Shown here: positions 26,515-36,103 of the stretch, one piece after another
Numbering within the stretch: position 1 is the stretch's first letter
How the letters are laid out: every line of letters starts with the position of its first letter
From: an uncultured Bacteroidales bacterium
GTDB taxonomy: Bacteria; Bacteroidota; Bacteroidia; Bacteroidales; F082
Length of the DNA stretch: 64,000 bases
Direction: 5' to 3'
NCBI GenBank assembly: GCA_905233445.1
Contig: CAJOEP010000001.1
Span: 62,001-126,000 of the forward strand
Notes under the pieces: model-generated
The model's database searches: none
Seen by the model: only the letters and a program-made list of their open reading frames with translations
What the model was told of the DNA's origin: nothing
Made by a program: the position numbers and the translations under genes

Positions 26515-29121
26515 ATGCTAAAAGATGGTTATACAATAAAACGAATTGCTTCAGTTGTTGATGGTCAAGTGATTGGAAATCAATTAGATGATATAATTAT
26601 TGAGAATATTCTTTTCGACAGCCGTCAGCTTATTGATGCGGAAAATACGTTGTTTTTTGCGCTTTACACTGCACGCAACGACGGACATAAATATATCGCC
26701 GAACTGTATGAAAAAGGCGTCAAAACGTTTGTAATCAACAGAGATTATGTTGAAAACTACGTAAAGACTCGATACATTGCGTCTCTTCCATGTCCCGATG
26801 CGACGTATATCGTCGTAAAGGACACCCTTTCCGCTTTGCAAAAATTGGCGGCCTATCATCGTGCGCAGTTCGATATTCCTGTGGTCGGAATCACCGGGAG
26901 CAACGGCAAAACGGTGGTGAAGGAATGGCTCTATCAGATTTTGTCGCCCTCGATGTCGGTTTGCCGCAGCCCAAAGAGCTACAACTCGCAAATCGGCGTG
27001 CCGCTGTCGGTCTGGCAGATGAATTCCACCCACGACGTAGCGTTATTCGAAGCGGGTATCTCTCAGCCTGGCGAGATGGAAAAGCTGCGCGAGATCATCA
27101 AGCCGACGATAGGCGTTTTCACCAATATAGGCGCCGCCCACGGCAAGAATTTTGAGAATATTCAGCAGAAAATCGAGGAAAAACTGAAACTCTTTAAGGG
27201 CTTTAAAGACCTTAAGAGCAGCGGCAGCATTAACGGCCTTAACGCCATTAATGGCATTAATGCCCTTAAGGCAGCCGCAGTGGTGTATTGCTCTGATAAT
27301 CAAGAAATTGCGAATGCAATTTCAGCCAATAGCGTTCCAGCTTTTTCCTGGAGCAAAACCGATAAAACCGCCGATTTGTATATTTCCTCGGTTGATTGTA
27401 GAGACGCACGGCCGTACGTCTCTACGGAAATAATCGCGGTTTTCAAAGGCAAAAAAATCGCCATCACAATCCCTTTCATTGACAATGCCTCCATTGAAAA
27501 CGCCATCAACTGCTGGTGTGTGGCGCTCTTGCTGGGTCTCCCGAACGAGACAATCGCTGAGCGTATGGCACATCTTGAGACCGTAGAGATGCGAATGGAA
27601 CTCAAGGCTGGTGTTCGTAATTGTCTGATAATCAACGATTCATACAACAACGACAGAAATGCCCTCGCCATCGCCCTCGACTTCATGAACGCACAGCATC
27701 ACGATAACAAGGTGCTGATACTTTCTGACATCCTTCAAAGCGAACAGAAAGAAGAAGACCTCTACAAAAATATTGCACAACTCATTGAAAATAAAGGCGT
27801 TGACATATTCATCGGCATCGGAGAAGCTATCTGCCGAAACATGCAAAAACGCCTGTCATTCCGAGCGCAGCGAGGAACCTCATATTATTATCCGACAACC
27901 TCCGATTTCCTCGCCAACCACCCGATGAAACTATTTGAAAATCAAATAGTTCTGTTGAAAGGTGCGCGTAGCTTCGAGTTCGAGCGCATCATGAAGGTGC
28001 TGCAGCAGAAATCGCATGAGACAGTGCTCGAAATCAACCTCGACAACCTCGTTAAAAACCTTAACTATTATCGCGGAAAACTTAAAAAAGACACCAAGAT
28101 GATGGTGATGGTGAAGGCTTTTGCATACGGCAGCGGCAATTATGAGGTTTCGAACGTTCTTGCATTCCATCATGTTGATTATCTTACAGTTGCGTATGCC
28201 GACGAAGGCGTTGAGCTACGCAACAAAGGCATAAAACTGCCAATCATGGTGATGACACCGGAGACGAACACATTCGATACAATAATCCTCAACAATCTGG
28301 AGCCGGACATTTACAGTTTCCGTTGCCTGTCGCAGCTGGAAGACGCTATAAATCAATTGGATAAGCCTCTTGAGAAGCCTGTCGGAATCCATATCAAAGT
28401 CGATACCGGCATGCATCGTCTAGGTTTCCTTCCGGAAGATATCAATGCATTGATTGAACATATAAAAGCTAATCCGAATCTCCGAATCATGAGTGTTTTC
28501 TCGCATTTTGCGACGAGCGACATGCCTGAGGAGGACGATTTCGTGATGCATCAGGTCGCGATGTACGAGATGATGAGCCAAAAGATTGTGGCGGCATTCC
28601 CATACAAGATTATTCGCCACCTTTTGAATACCGCCGGCATTACACGATTCACTGAGTATCAATATGATATGGTGCGTTTAGGCATCGGCGTCTATGGAGT
28701 TGCAATCTGCGACGAAGATCGCGGAAAGCTTAACAATGTGATGTCGCTGAAGACCACCATCAAGCAGATCAAGGAATATGGACCTGGCGAGACAATAGGT
28801 TACGGTCGTCACGGCAAGATAACGAAACCATCGAAAATAGCAGTGATTCCTATAGGTTACGCCGATGGCTTGCGTCGTCAGCTGGGCAACGGCAAAGCCT
28901 GTTTCTGGGTCAATGGCAAGTCGGCACCTATCATCGGAAACATCTGCATGGACCTCACGATGATAGACGTAACCGGCATCGACTGTCAAGAAGACGACAC
29001 CGCGGTATTATTCGACGACAACCATCCTATTGAAATCATAGCGGAAGCCTGCGACACGATTCCATACGAAATCATGACGCGAATTTCACAAAGGGTAAAG
29101 AGAATTTACGTGAAGGAATAA
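26515..29121 (+). CDS. murF-alr: Bifunctional MurF ligase / alanine racemase
   Basis: MurF GITGSNGKTVVKEWLYQIL; Alr MVMVKAFAYGSGNYEV, HIKVDTGMHRLGF, VRLGIGVYG. Confidence 0.95.
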   Translation: MLKDGYTIKRIASVVDGQVIGNQLDDIIIENILFDSRQLIDAENTLFFALYTARNDGHKYIAELYEKGVKTFVINRDYVENYVKTRYIASLPCPDATYIVVKDTLSALQKLAAYHRAQFDIPVVGITGSNGKTVVKEWLYQILSPSMSVCRSPKSYNSQIGVPLSVWQMNSTHDVALFEAGISQPGEMEKLREIIKPTIGVFTNIGAAHGKNFENIQQKIEEKLKLFKGFKDLKSSGSINGLNAINGINALKAAAVVYCSDNQEIANAISANSVPAFSWSKTDKTADLYISSVDCRDARPYVSTEIIAVFKGKKIAITIPFIDNASIENAINCWCVALLLGLPNETIAERMAHLETVEMRMELKAGVRNCLIINDSYNNDRNALAIALDFMNAQHHDNKVLILSDILQSEQKEEDLYKNIAQLIENKGVDIFIGIGEAICRNMQKRLSFRAQRGTSYYYPTTSDFLANHPMKLFENQIVLLKGARSFEFERIMKVLQQKSHETVLEINLDNLVKNLNYYRGKLKKDTKMMVMVKAFAYGSGNYEVSNVLAFHHVDYLTVAYADEGVELRNKGIKLPIMVMTPETNTFDTIILNNLEPDIYSFRCLSQLEDAINQLDKPLEKPVGIHIKVDTGMHRLGFLPEDINALIEHIKANPNLRIMSVFSHFATSDMPEEDDFVMHQVAMYEMMSQKIVAAFPYKIIRHLLNTAGITRFTEYQYDMVRLGIGVYGVAICDEDRGKLNNVMSLKTTIKQIKEYGPGETIGYGRHGKITKPSKIAVIPIGYADGLRRQLGNGKACFWVNGKSAPIIGNICMDLTMIDVTGIDCQEDDTAVLFDDNHPIEIIAEACDTIPYEIMTRISQRVKRIYVKE
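27221..27280. repeat. 60-nt repeat copy in frame within murF-alr
   Basis: GCGGCAGCATTAACGGCCTTAACGCCATTAATGGCATTAATGCCCTTAAGGCAGCCGCAG aligns without gaps to 2090-2149 (about 50/60 by eye). Confidence 0.85.
27398..27425. repeat. 28-nt palindrome GTAGAGACGCACGGCCGTACGTCTCTAC in frame within murF-alr
   Basis: One base different from the copies at 29127-29153 and 36203-36230. Confidence 0.95.
27854..27882. repeat. TGTCATTCCGAGCGCAGCGAGGAACCTCA repeat in frame within murF-alr
   Basis: Matches the GTCATTCCGAACGAAGTGAGGAATCTCA element at 22461-22488. Confidence 0.88.
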
Positions 29122-29157
29122 AAATGTAGAGACGCACGGCCGTGCGTCTCTACATTT
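29122..29157. terminator. Palindromic repeat / bidirectional terminator AAATGTAGAGACGCACGG-CCGTGCGTCTCTACATTT
   Basis: Perfect palindrome between convergent genes; same family as the murF-alr and pyrC insertions. Confidence 0.9.
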
Positions 29158-29162
29158 TATCA

Positions 29163-30221
29163 TTAAATCTTTTTCAATAATATCAAATAAACCGGGAAGT
29201 GGTCTGAATATCCTGCCAGCCACACTCCACCTGCAAATGAACGCCACGGATATCCTCTGTAGCGGCCGTCATGCTGCTTCAAAAACTCCTTGGAATGTAC
29301 CATCGGCTTGAGCATCTGATATGTCGCAAACGGAGCATTTTCGTCTTTAAGCAATGCTGGTGTGATGATGCATTGGTCGAGCACGCCTTTCACATCGCGG
29401 TAGTAGTTGGTGCCTTCGCCGTTTTTGTGCATCTTCCACATCGGGTTGAAGAAGTCGTCCCCCTGCATGTCCTCGACACGGCCTTTGGCGCGGAGTCCCT
29501 CGATGATACTTTTGTTTGTTGGATAGTCATTGTAGTCGCCCATCATCACGATTTTTGCATCTGGTTTTTCTGCTAGAATCGAGTCGGCGATATGGCGGCA
29601 GAGGCTTGCGGCAGCCATACGTCCGGGAAGTGAGCGTTTCTCACCACCGTAACGTGAAGGCCAGTGCATCACGATGAAACTCATCTCCTCGTCGTCGAGG
29701 ATACCTGTCACCACAAGCTGGTCGCGGGAGATGAAGTTATGCTGGTTAGGAACAACCAAACGATATGATTTATGATTGGTGACCTTGAAATATTTCGGGT
29801 TGTAAAGCAACGCCACGTCAACACCACGGCGGTCAGGCGAGTCGTAATGCACAATCTGGTAGTTGCGGTTTGCAATTTCAGGCTGTTTCACCAGGTCTTC
29901 AAGCACGTGGCGGTTCTCGATTTCCGAGACACCAAGCACCCAAAGGCCTTCCGGGGTGTTGAACTTGTCGCTTTTGTCGGTGCCTATCGTCGAGATGGCG
30001 TAAGCCATATTGTGAAGCTTTGTGATGTATTTCTCGGAGTTCCAGGCGTTCTTGCCCTGAGGCAGGAATTCCTCGTCGTTTTTCGCAGGGTCGTTAATCG
30101 TATCGTAAAGATTTTCAAGGTTATAGAATCCTACGAGACCCATTTTGTACTGCTGCTGGGCGTTCAATGAGGTGATGACAAACAGCATCACGACGGCTAA
30201 AAGATTAAATTTTCTCAACAT
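29163..30221 (-). CDS. Endonuclease/exonuclease/phosphatase family protein, exported
   Basis: Signal peptide; VGFYNLENLYDT, GVSEIENRHVLEDL, IVMMGDYNDYPTNKS, GYSDHFPVYL. Confidence 0.92.
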   Translation of the reverse strand: MLRKFNLLAVVMLFVITSLNAQQQYKMGLVGFYNLENLYDTINDPAKNDEEFLPQGKNAWNSEKYITKLHNMAYAISTIGTDKSDKFNTPEGLWVLGVSEIENRHVLEDLVKQPEIANRNYQIVHYDSPDRRGVDVALLYNPKYFKVTNHKSYRLVVPNQHNFISRDQLVVTGILDDEEMSFIVMHWPSRYGGEKRSLPGRMAAASLCRHIADSILAEKPDAKIVMMGDYNDYPTNKSIIEGLRAKGRVEDMQGDDFFNPMWKMHKNGEGTNYYRDVKGVLDQCIITPALLKDENAPFATYQMLKPMVHSKEFLKQHDGRYRGYPWRSFAGGVWLAGYSDHFPVYLILLKKI

Positions 30222-30353
30222 AGGTAAAAATATTTGGGTACAAATTTAGATAAAATTTCTACATCCGCAATAAAATTTTAAAAAAATAAATTTTCACCTT
30301 TTTAATTATATTTGGAAAATAATTCGTAAATTTGTGCGATTAAATTTTGTTAA

Positions 30354-32912
30354 ATGAAAAAGTATCTACTATTAATTCTGACTGTGGCATTCAGTATTAA
30401 CCTGATTGCACAGGAAGTCGTGACTGACACTGTCAGTGAGAACACCACGCTGCCGACAATCGTCATGATTGACACGGAATATGACGAGACTAACAGCTCG
30501 ACAGACATCTCGAGTTTCCTTCAGTCATCGCGTGACGTGTTCAGCAACATCGCGGCTTACAACCTGAGTTCGAGGAGATTCCGCATCCGCGCCTACGACT
30601 CTAAGTACACCGACGTTATGATTAACGGTGTGATGATGAACGACCCTGACGGCGGTCGCCCGTACTACTCCAACTGGGGCGGTCTGAACGACGTGATGCG
30701 TAACAGCGTCATCATGGTCAACAGCGGTATCACCTACGAGAGCTTTGGCGGACCGGCTGGCGTGACCGCAATCTCAACAAGAGCAAGAGATTACCGTAAA
30801 CAGACATCGTTGAGTTATTCGCTGTCAAACCGCTCGTATGCCCATCGTTTGATGGCTACTTACGGCACAGGCATGATGAAAAACGGATGGGCGTTTGCCG
30901 TATCAATATCAGGACGTTACACCCCGATGAACAGCGCTTTGAGCTGGAGCGAGGGTACATGGTACAACGGTACAAGCTATTTCCTCTCACTTGAGAAGAA
31001 ACTCAACAACAAACACTCACTCGGATTCCTCGTGTTCGGCTCACCGTCGGAACGCGCTGGCACATCACCTGCAGTACAAGAGGCCTATTACCTGCTTGGT
31101 CATAGTTACTACAACCCTAACTGGGGCTGGCAGACCGACGCCAATGGCAATCGTTTCGCACGTAATGCCCGCGTGAGTTCATATCACCAGCCGATGTTCC
31201 AACTGCAGCATTACTGGAACCCTAACGACAGACTGGAAATCAACACTACAGCCTACGTGTGGTTCGGCAAAGGCGGCACCACATCGCTCGAATGGGGCGA
31301 GGCACCAGACCCGCGTCCGGATTACTACAAGAATCTGCCGAGCTATTACAAATATATGCTCGATCAGGGCAAGGACGGATATACACTGGAAGGTTATTAT
31401 GATTATTGGAGAAATTGGGTCTTAAATGACGACATGCACCAGATCAACTGGGACAACCTCTATGCATGGAATATGGTTAACCTCAAGACCGTCAACAATG
31501 CCAACAATACCAATGGCAACACAATCCAAGGCATTTTCTCGAAATATATCATCGAGCAACGCCGTCAGGATAAGCTGCAATATGGTCTCGTAAGTAGTTT
31601 CAAGTATGAATTCAATCCTAACCTCCACCTGTATGGCGGTATTAAGGCTGGTATTTCAAAGACACATTATTATAAATTGTTGGCCGACCTTCTTGGTGGT
31701 GATTATTATCTCGACATCGATAAATACGCAGACGGCGAAGCATTTGAGATTACCGACGAGCAGCAGGTTAACATCCGCAATAAGAACCATGTGGCTAAAG
31801 TTGGCGACGTGATTGGATATGACTACATCGCCAACGTCAATAATATCTTGGGCTTTGCAGAGTTGACATGGGTGAAGAACCGCTGGTCAACTTACGCAGG
31901 TATTGAGGCTGTTTACACACAGATGTACCGTACAGGTAACTTCGAGAACGGACGTTTCCTCGGTGACCTTTCATATGGCGACTCAAAGAAAATCAACCAG
32001 TTCAACGGAAGTGCAAAGATTGGCGGCAGCTACGCCATCAACGGACGTAACTACATTGTGGCAAACATCATGCTGAAGAGCCAGGCTCCTGAGTTCAGAA
32101 GCGTGTTTGTGGCACCGCGTGTACGTAACACCATCGTGAACGATGTCGATAATGAGAAAATCTTCGCATTCGACCTCGGATACGAATACCGCTCACCATT
32201 CATGAAGGCACGTTTGAGCGCATATCGCACTCAGTTATACGACCTTACATGGAACCGCTCGTTCTACTATGAGGCTTCTGGCAAGTATGTCAACTATATC
32301 ATGAACGACATCAACCAGTATGCACAGGGCGTTGAACTCGGCGCTGAAATCAACATCACCCCGACCATCAGCGCACAGCTGGCTGGAACATGGGGCGAAC
32401 ATGTTTATTCAAACAACCCGAAAGTGTATGTCTATGAGGACAATAACGCAAGCCCAATCTACGAAGGCGAGACAGTGTATCTTGAAAACTACTACGTTGG
32501 CGAGATGCCACAGACAGTCGGTTCTGTCGGCTTGAAATACAATTCGCCAAAATACTGGTGGATCAGCGTCAACGGTAACTTCTTCAGCGAGTATTACTTG
32601 GCCGTCAACCCGACCAACCACACCACTGAGGCTATGGATCAGACAGCAGAGGCTGACAGAAGCAAACTTCTCGAACAGAAGAAACTCGACAACGCCTTCA
32701 CTCTCGATCTCTATGCCGGTAAGTCATGGTCATTCAAAGGTTACCAGTTGCTTGTGAACTTGAGCGTTAACAATCTGCTCAACGACCAGACCATCGTTCT
32801 TTACGGTTATGAGCAGCTCCGCAGCGACTATAGCGACCTCGACAGATTCCCGGAGAAATATTCATACCTCTACGGAACTAACTTCTTCGCAAGTGTGACA
32901 TTAAGATTCTAA
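30354..32912 (+). CDS. TonB-dependent receptor
   Basis: Signal peptide, plug-like segment DVMINGVMMNDPDGGRPYYSNWGGLNDVMRN, C-terminal aromatic FFASVTLRF. Confidence 0.9.
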   Translation: MKKYLLLILTVAFSINLIAQEVVTDTVSENTTLPTIVMIDTEYDETNSSTDISSFLQSSRDVFSNIAAYNLSSRRFRIRAYDSKYTDVMINGVMMNDPDGGRPYYSNWGGLNDVMRNSVIMVNSGITYESFGGPAGVTAISTRARDYRKQTSLSYSLSNRSYAHRLMATYGTGMMKNGWAFAVSISGRYTPMNSALSWSEGTWYNGTSYFLSLEKKLNNKHSLGFLVFGSPSERAGTSPAVQEAYYLLGHSYYNPNWGWQTDANGNRFARNARVSSYHQPMFQLQHYWNPNDRLEINTTAYVWFGKGGTTSLEWGEAPDPRPDYYKNLPSYYKYMLDQGKDGYTLEGYYDYWRNWVLNDDMHQINWDNLYAWNMVNLKTVNNANNTNGNTIQGIFSKYIIEQRRQDKLQYGLVSSFKYEFNPNLHLYGGIKAGISKTHYYKLLADLLGGDYYLDIDKYADGEAFEITDEQQVNIRNKNHVAKVGDVIGYDYIANVNNILGFAELTWVKNRWSTYAGIEAVYTQMYRTGNFENGRFLGDLSYGDSKKINQFNGSAKIGGSYAINGRNYIVANIMLKSQAPEFRSVFVAPRVRNTIVNDVDNEKIFAFDLGYEYRSPFMKARLSAYRTQLYDLTWNRSFYYEASGKYVNYIMNDINQYAQGVELGAEINITPTISAQLAGTWGEHVYSNNPKVYVYEDNNASPIYEGETVYLENYYVGEMPQTVGSVGLKYNSPKYWWISVNGNFFSEYYLAVNPTNHTTEAMDQTAEADRSKLLEQKKLDNAFTLDLYAGKSWSFKGYQLLVNLSVNNLLNDQTIVLYGYEQLRSDYSDLDRFPEKYSYLYGTNFFASVTLRF

Positions 32913-32955
32913 AAGACAATTAACAAAAAGTATTAACAAATAAAATCTAATTATC

Positions 32956-34494
32956 ATGAAAAAGAGCTATTTATTATTAATAATAGGTGTAGCCTTGATG
33001 GTTATTACATCTTGCAAGAAGAAAGATCCGGTTCTTCCGCCTGTAACACCAACTCCTCATGGCGGTGAAGTGCAGTCAATGCCTTACTATCAGTCGTTTG
33101 CAACAGATTTCGGAACTTATACAGCACAGGATGTTCTTGGCGATGAATCATGGATGATTGACTATTCGACAGCTAAGATGACCGGTTATGTAGGTGGCGA
33201 AAACAAAGCCGATGAAGACTGGCTCATCTCATCACCAGTAAATGTTACAGGTGTTGATCATGCCAAGATTGTGATGGAATACATTTGCCGTTATTTCGCA
33301 TCAGTGAATGAAGACATAACATTCTGGGCGTCAGAGGATTATGTTTACGATGAAATGCCGAATACAGCAACATGGGCACAGATTCCGGCTACATTGACCG
33401 AAAGCAGCAGCTGGAGCGACTGGAAGACCGCAGAAATTAGCCTCGACGCATTTATCGGAAAGACCATCACAATTGCTGTTAAGTATTTGTCAAGCACAAC
33501 AAAAGCCGGTACAATTGAGATTAAGTCAATCACCGTGCAGGAAGGTGAAGCTGGTGGTGTGACACCTACACCTCCAACTCCAGGTCCTGGAACAGGTAGT
33601 GGTACAGCCGATGACCCATATAACGTGTCATCAGGTATTGGTTTGCAGGGTAATGCTTCAAATGTTTGGGTACGCGGCTATATCGTTGGTGCTGCTAAAA
33701 ACGGATTGAGCACTGTTACAAGCAATGATGATATTATCTGGTCAGCTCCATTCGATTCATATACCAATGTCTTGATTGCTGATGAGGCTGATTGCCAGGA
33801 AGTTACCAACTGCATCATTGTGAACCTACCTTCAGGCAAACCTCTCCGTCAGCAGGTTAACCTGTATGATAACCCAGACAACTTAGGCAAAACATTGGCA
33901 GTTGTTGGTACATTGCGTACATACTTTGGTCAAGCAGGTCTGCGTGACAGCAATGGTACAGAAGCTGATTTCGTTTTGGAAGGCTATGTCCCGCCAACAC
34001 CAGGTGAAACAATCTTCTCAGAAACATTTGCAAACGGTCAGGGCGACTTCACAATTCAGGATGTCCTCATGCCAGGTGATATTACATACGTTTGGGCACA
34101 CGCATCACAGTATTCATGCATGAAGGCCAGCGCTTTTGTTAGCGGTCAGGCATACGAGACAGAGAGCTGGCTCGTGTCACCAACCATCGATTTGACAGGT
34201 GCCACAGCTCCAAAAATGACCTTCAGCCAGGCTGTCAACTACGCTTCACCAGAAGGCGTTTTGGCAATAATGATTTCTACCGACTATGCAGGCGATGTCA
34301 CAACAGCCAACTGGACAGAGCTCAGCCTCGACCAGTGGCCGGCAGGCAACAACTGGACATTTGTCACATCAAATGCTGATTTGACAAGCTATGTCGGTCA
34401 ATATGTGACTATCGCATTCAAATATACCAGCACTTCAAGCACATCTGCAACATGGGAGGTGAAGAACTTTGTTGTTGAAGAACCAGCTGAGTAA
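32956..34494 (+). CDS. Lipoprotein with choice-of-anchor J-like domains and a DUF6359-like OB-fold domain
   Basis: Lipobox ITSCKKK; GTADDPYNVSSGIGLQGNASNVWVRGYIVGAA; two anchor-J-like blocks. Confidence 0.8.
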   Translation: MKKSYLLLIIGVALMVITSCKKKDPVLPPVTPTPHGGEVQSMPYYQSFATDFGTYTAQDVLGDESWMIDYSTAKMTGYVGGENKADEDWLISSPVNVTGVDHAKIVMEYICRYFASVNEDITFWASEDYVYDEMPNTATWAQIPATLTESSSWSDWKTAEISLDAFIGKTITIAVKYLSSTTKAGTIEIKSITVQEGEAGGVTPTPPTPGPGTGSGTADDPYNVSSGIGLQGNASNVWVRGYIVGAAKNGLSTVTSNDDIIWSAPFDSYTNVLIADEADCQEVTNCIIVNLPSGKPLRQQVNLYDNPDNLGKTLAVVGTLRTYFGQAGLRDSNGTEADFVLEGYVPPTPGETIFSETFANGQGDFTIQDVLMPGDITYVWAHASQYSCMKASAFVSGQAYETESWLVSPTIDLTGATAPKMTFSQAVNYASPEGVLAIMISTDYAGDVTTANWTELSLDQWPAGNNWTFVTSNADLTSYVGQYVTIAFKYTSTSSTSATWEVKNFVVEEPAE

Positions 34495-34513
34495 ATTCAA
34501 AAAATAAAGAAAA

Positions 34514-35347
34514 ATGAAAAAACTATTGAAATATAGCTTGTTAGTATTGTTCATTGCAGGAGTTTTAAGCTCCTGCATGGATAAAAATGCTAGAAAGAAC
34601 AATTATCCGGCACCAGATGTTCCACTGCCACCTGTTGGAAGAGTTTATACCATCCAAGAACTTATCAATGTATGGATGAATGATGGCCAACAGAGTTCAT
34701 ATGCTAATGATACCATTTTCAAAAATAAAGATTGTTCGGTATATGGTATCGTTACAGCAGATGAGAGCTCCGGAAACTTCTATAAGGCATCATTTATTCA
34801 GGATAGAGCTTCAGGAATGGCAATTGAACTTTATATGAAGAGCGTTTCAGGTCTTCGTATAGGCGATTCCGTGAGAGTATGTCTTAGAGATGCAGTCTTG
34901 GGCGCATATGGCGGCACTCCGCAGATTCAGAATCTTGAATCAAAGAATATTGTAATTCTTGAGAATTGTAAATACATTGAGCCTGAGGTAGTTACGATAG
35001 CGGATATTACGGCACATCATCATCTTTGCCAACTGGTTACACTTAATAATGTCCAGTTTAAAGGTCCTTTTGTGGCCCCGACAAATGTTTGGGCAGTGAT
35101 GCACGAGACAAGTGCTACAAGTACAGCGTCGAGCCGCGATTTGGATGAATATGACGATAACTGCAATAAAACAGGCACAATTGTCGTTAGGACAAGTGCT
35201 TATGCTTCGTTTGCTGATAAACTATTGCCTACAGGAAAAGGCAGTATAACAGGCATACTGACATATTATTCTGGCTCAGGCGGCGTATGGCAGTTGTATG
35301 TTAGAAGTTTAAACGAAGTTTCGATGGACGGCGAACGTTGTGAATAA
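34514..35347 (+). CDS. DUF5689-like lipoprotein
   Basis: Lipobox LSSCMDK; YTIQELINVW...CSVYGIVTADESSGNFYKASFIQDRASGMAIELY. Confidence 0.82.
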   Translation: MKKLLKYSLLVLFIAGVLSSCMDKNARKNNYPAPDVPLPPVGRVYTIQELINVWMNDGQQSSYANDTIFKNKDCSVYGIVTADESSGNFYKASFIQDRASGMAIELYMKSVSGLRIGDSVRVCLRDAVLGAYGGTPQIQNLESKNIVILENCKYIEPEVVTIADITAHHHLCQLVTLNNVQFKGPFVAPTNVWAVMHETSATSTASSRDLDEYDDNCNKTGTIVVRTSAYASFADKLLPTGKGSITGILTYYSGSGGVWQLYVRSLNEVSMDGERCE

Positions 35348-35365
35348 TTTTTGGATATTTTAAAT

Positions 35366-36103
35366 ATGGCAGAAAACTTAGTAATCATCCCGACGTATAA
35401 CGAGAAAGAGAATATCGAGAAAATAATCCGATATGTCTTCAATCTCCCGATGGCTTTTGATATCCTGGTTGTCGAGGACAACAGTCCCGACGGCACAGCC
35501 GACATCGTGAAGCGCCTCATGCAGGAGTTCCCCGACAGGCTTTTCATCGAGGAAAGAAAAGGCAAGCTGGGTCTCGGCACGGCTTACATCCATGGTTTCA
35601 AGTGGGCGTTACAGCGTGACTATCAATATATTACGGAGATGGATGCTGATTTTTCACATAACCCTGACGACCTTATCCGTCTGCATGACGCCTGCGCCAA
35701 CGGCGCTGACTTGGCTGTCGGTTCGCGCTACAAATGCGGCGTGAACGTGGTCAACTGGCCGATGGGACGCGTTTTGATGTCGTATTACGCCTCGGCATAC
35801 GTCCGCTTTGTGACGAGGATGAAGGTGCGCGACACCACCGCAGGCTTCGTGTGCTACACACGTAAAGTGTTGGAAACCATCGACTTCGACAGAATTAAGT
35901 TCATTGGATACGCTTTCCAAATTGAGATGAAATACACAGCTTGGAAGCTCGGATTCAAGATTGAGGAAGTCTCGATTATCTTCACCGACCGAAAGGAAGG
36001 CACATCAAAGATGTCGGGCGGAATCTTCAGGGAAGCCGTGTTCGGCGTCATCAACTTGAGATGGAGAGGAATGTGGGGTAAAATCAAACCAAGAAAGAAG
36101 TAA
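35366..36103 (+). CDS. Polyprenol monophosphomannose synthase-like glycosyltransferase
   Basis: LVIIPTYNEKENIEKIIRYVF, VVEDNSPDGTADIVK, MDADFSHNPDDL. Confidence 0.95.
   Translation: MAENLVIIPTYNEKENIEKIIRYVFNLPMAFDILVVEDNSPDGTADIVKRLMQEFPDRLFIEERKGKLGLGTAYIHGFKWALQRDYQYITEMDADFSHNPDDLIRLHDACANGADLAVGSRYKCGVNVVNWPMGRVLMSYYASAYVRFVTRMKVRDTTAGFVCYTRKVLETIDFDRIKFIGYAFQIEMKYTAWKLGFKIEEVSIIFTDRKEGTSKMSGGIFREAVFGVINLRWRGMWGKIKPRKK

Noticed and set aside
33550-33600. Pro/Thr/Gly-rich stretch VTPTPPTPGPGTGSG in the 32956 lipoprotein considered as an inserted repeat
   Set aside because: Reads as an ordinary interdomain linker between an anchor-J-like and an OB-fold-like domain.
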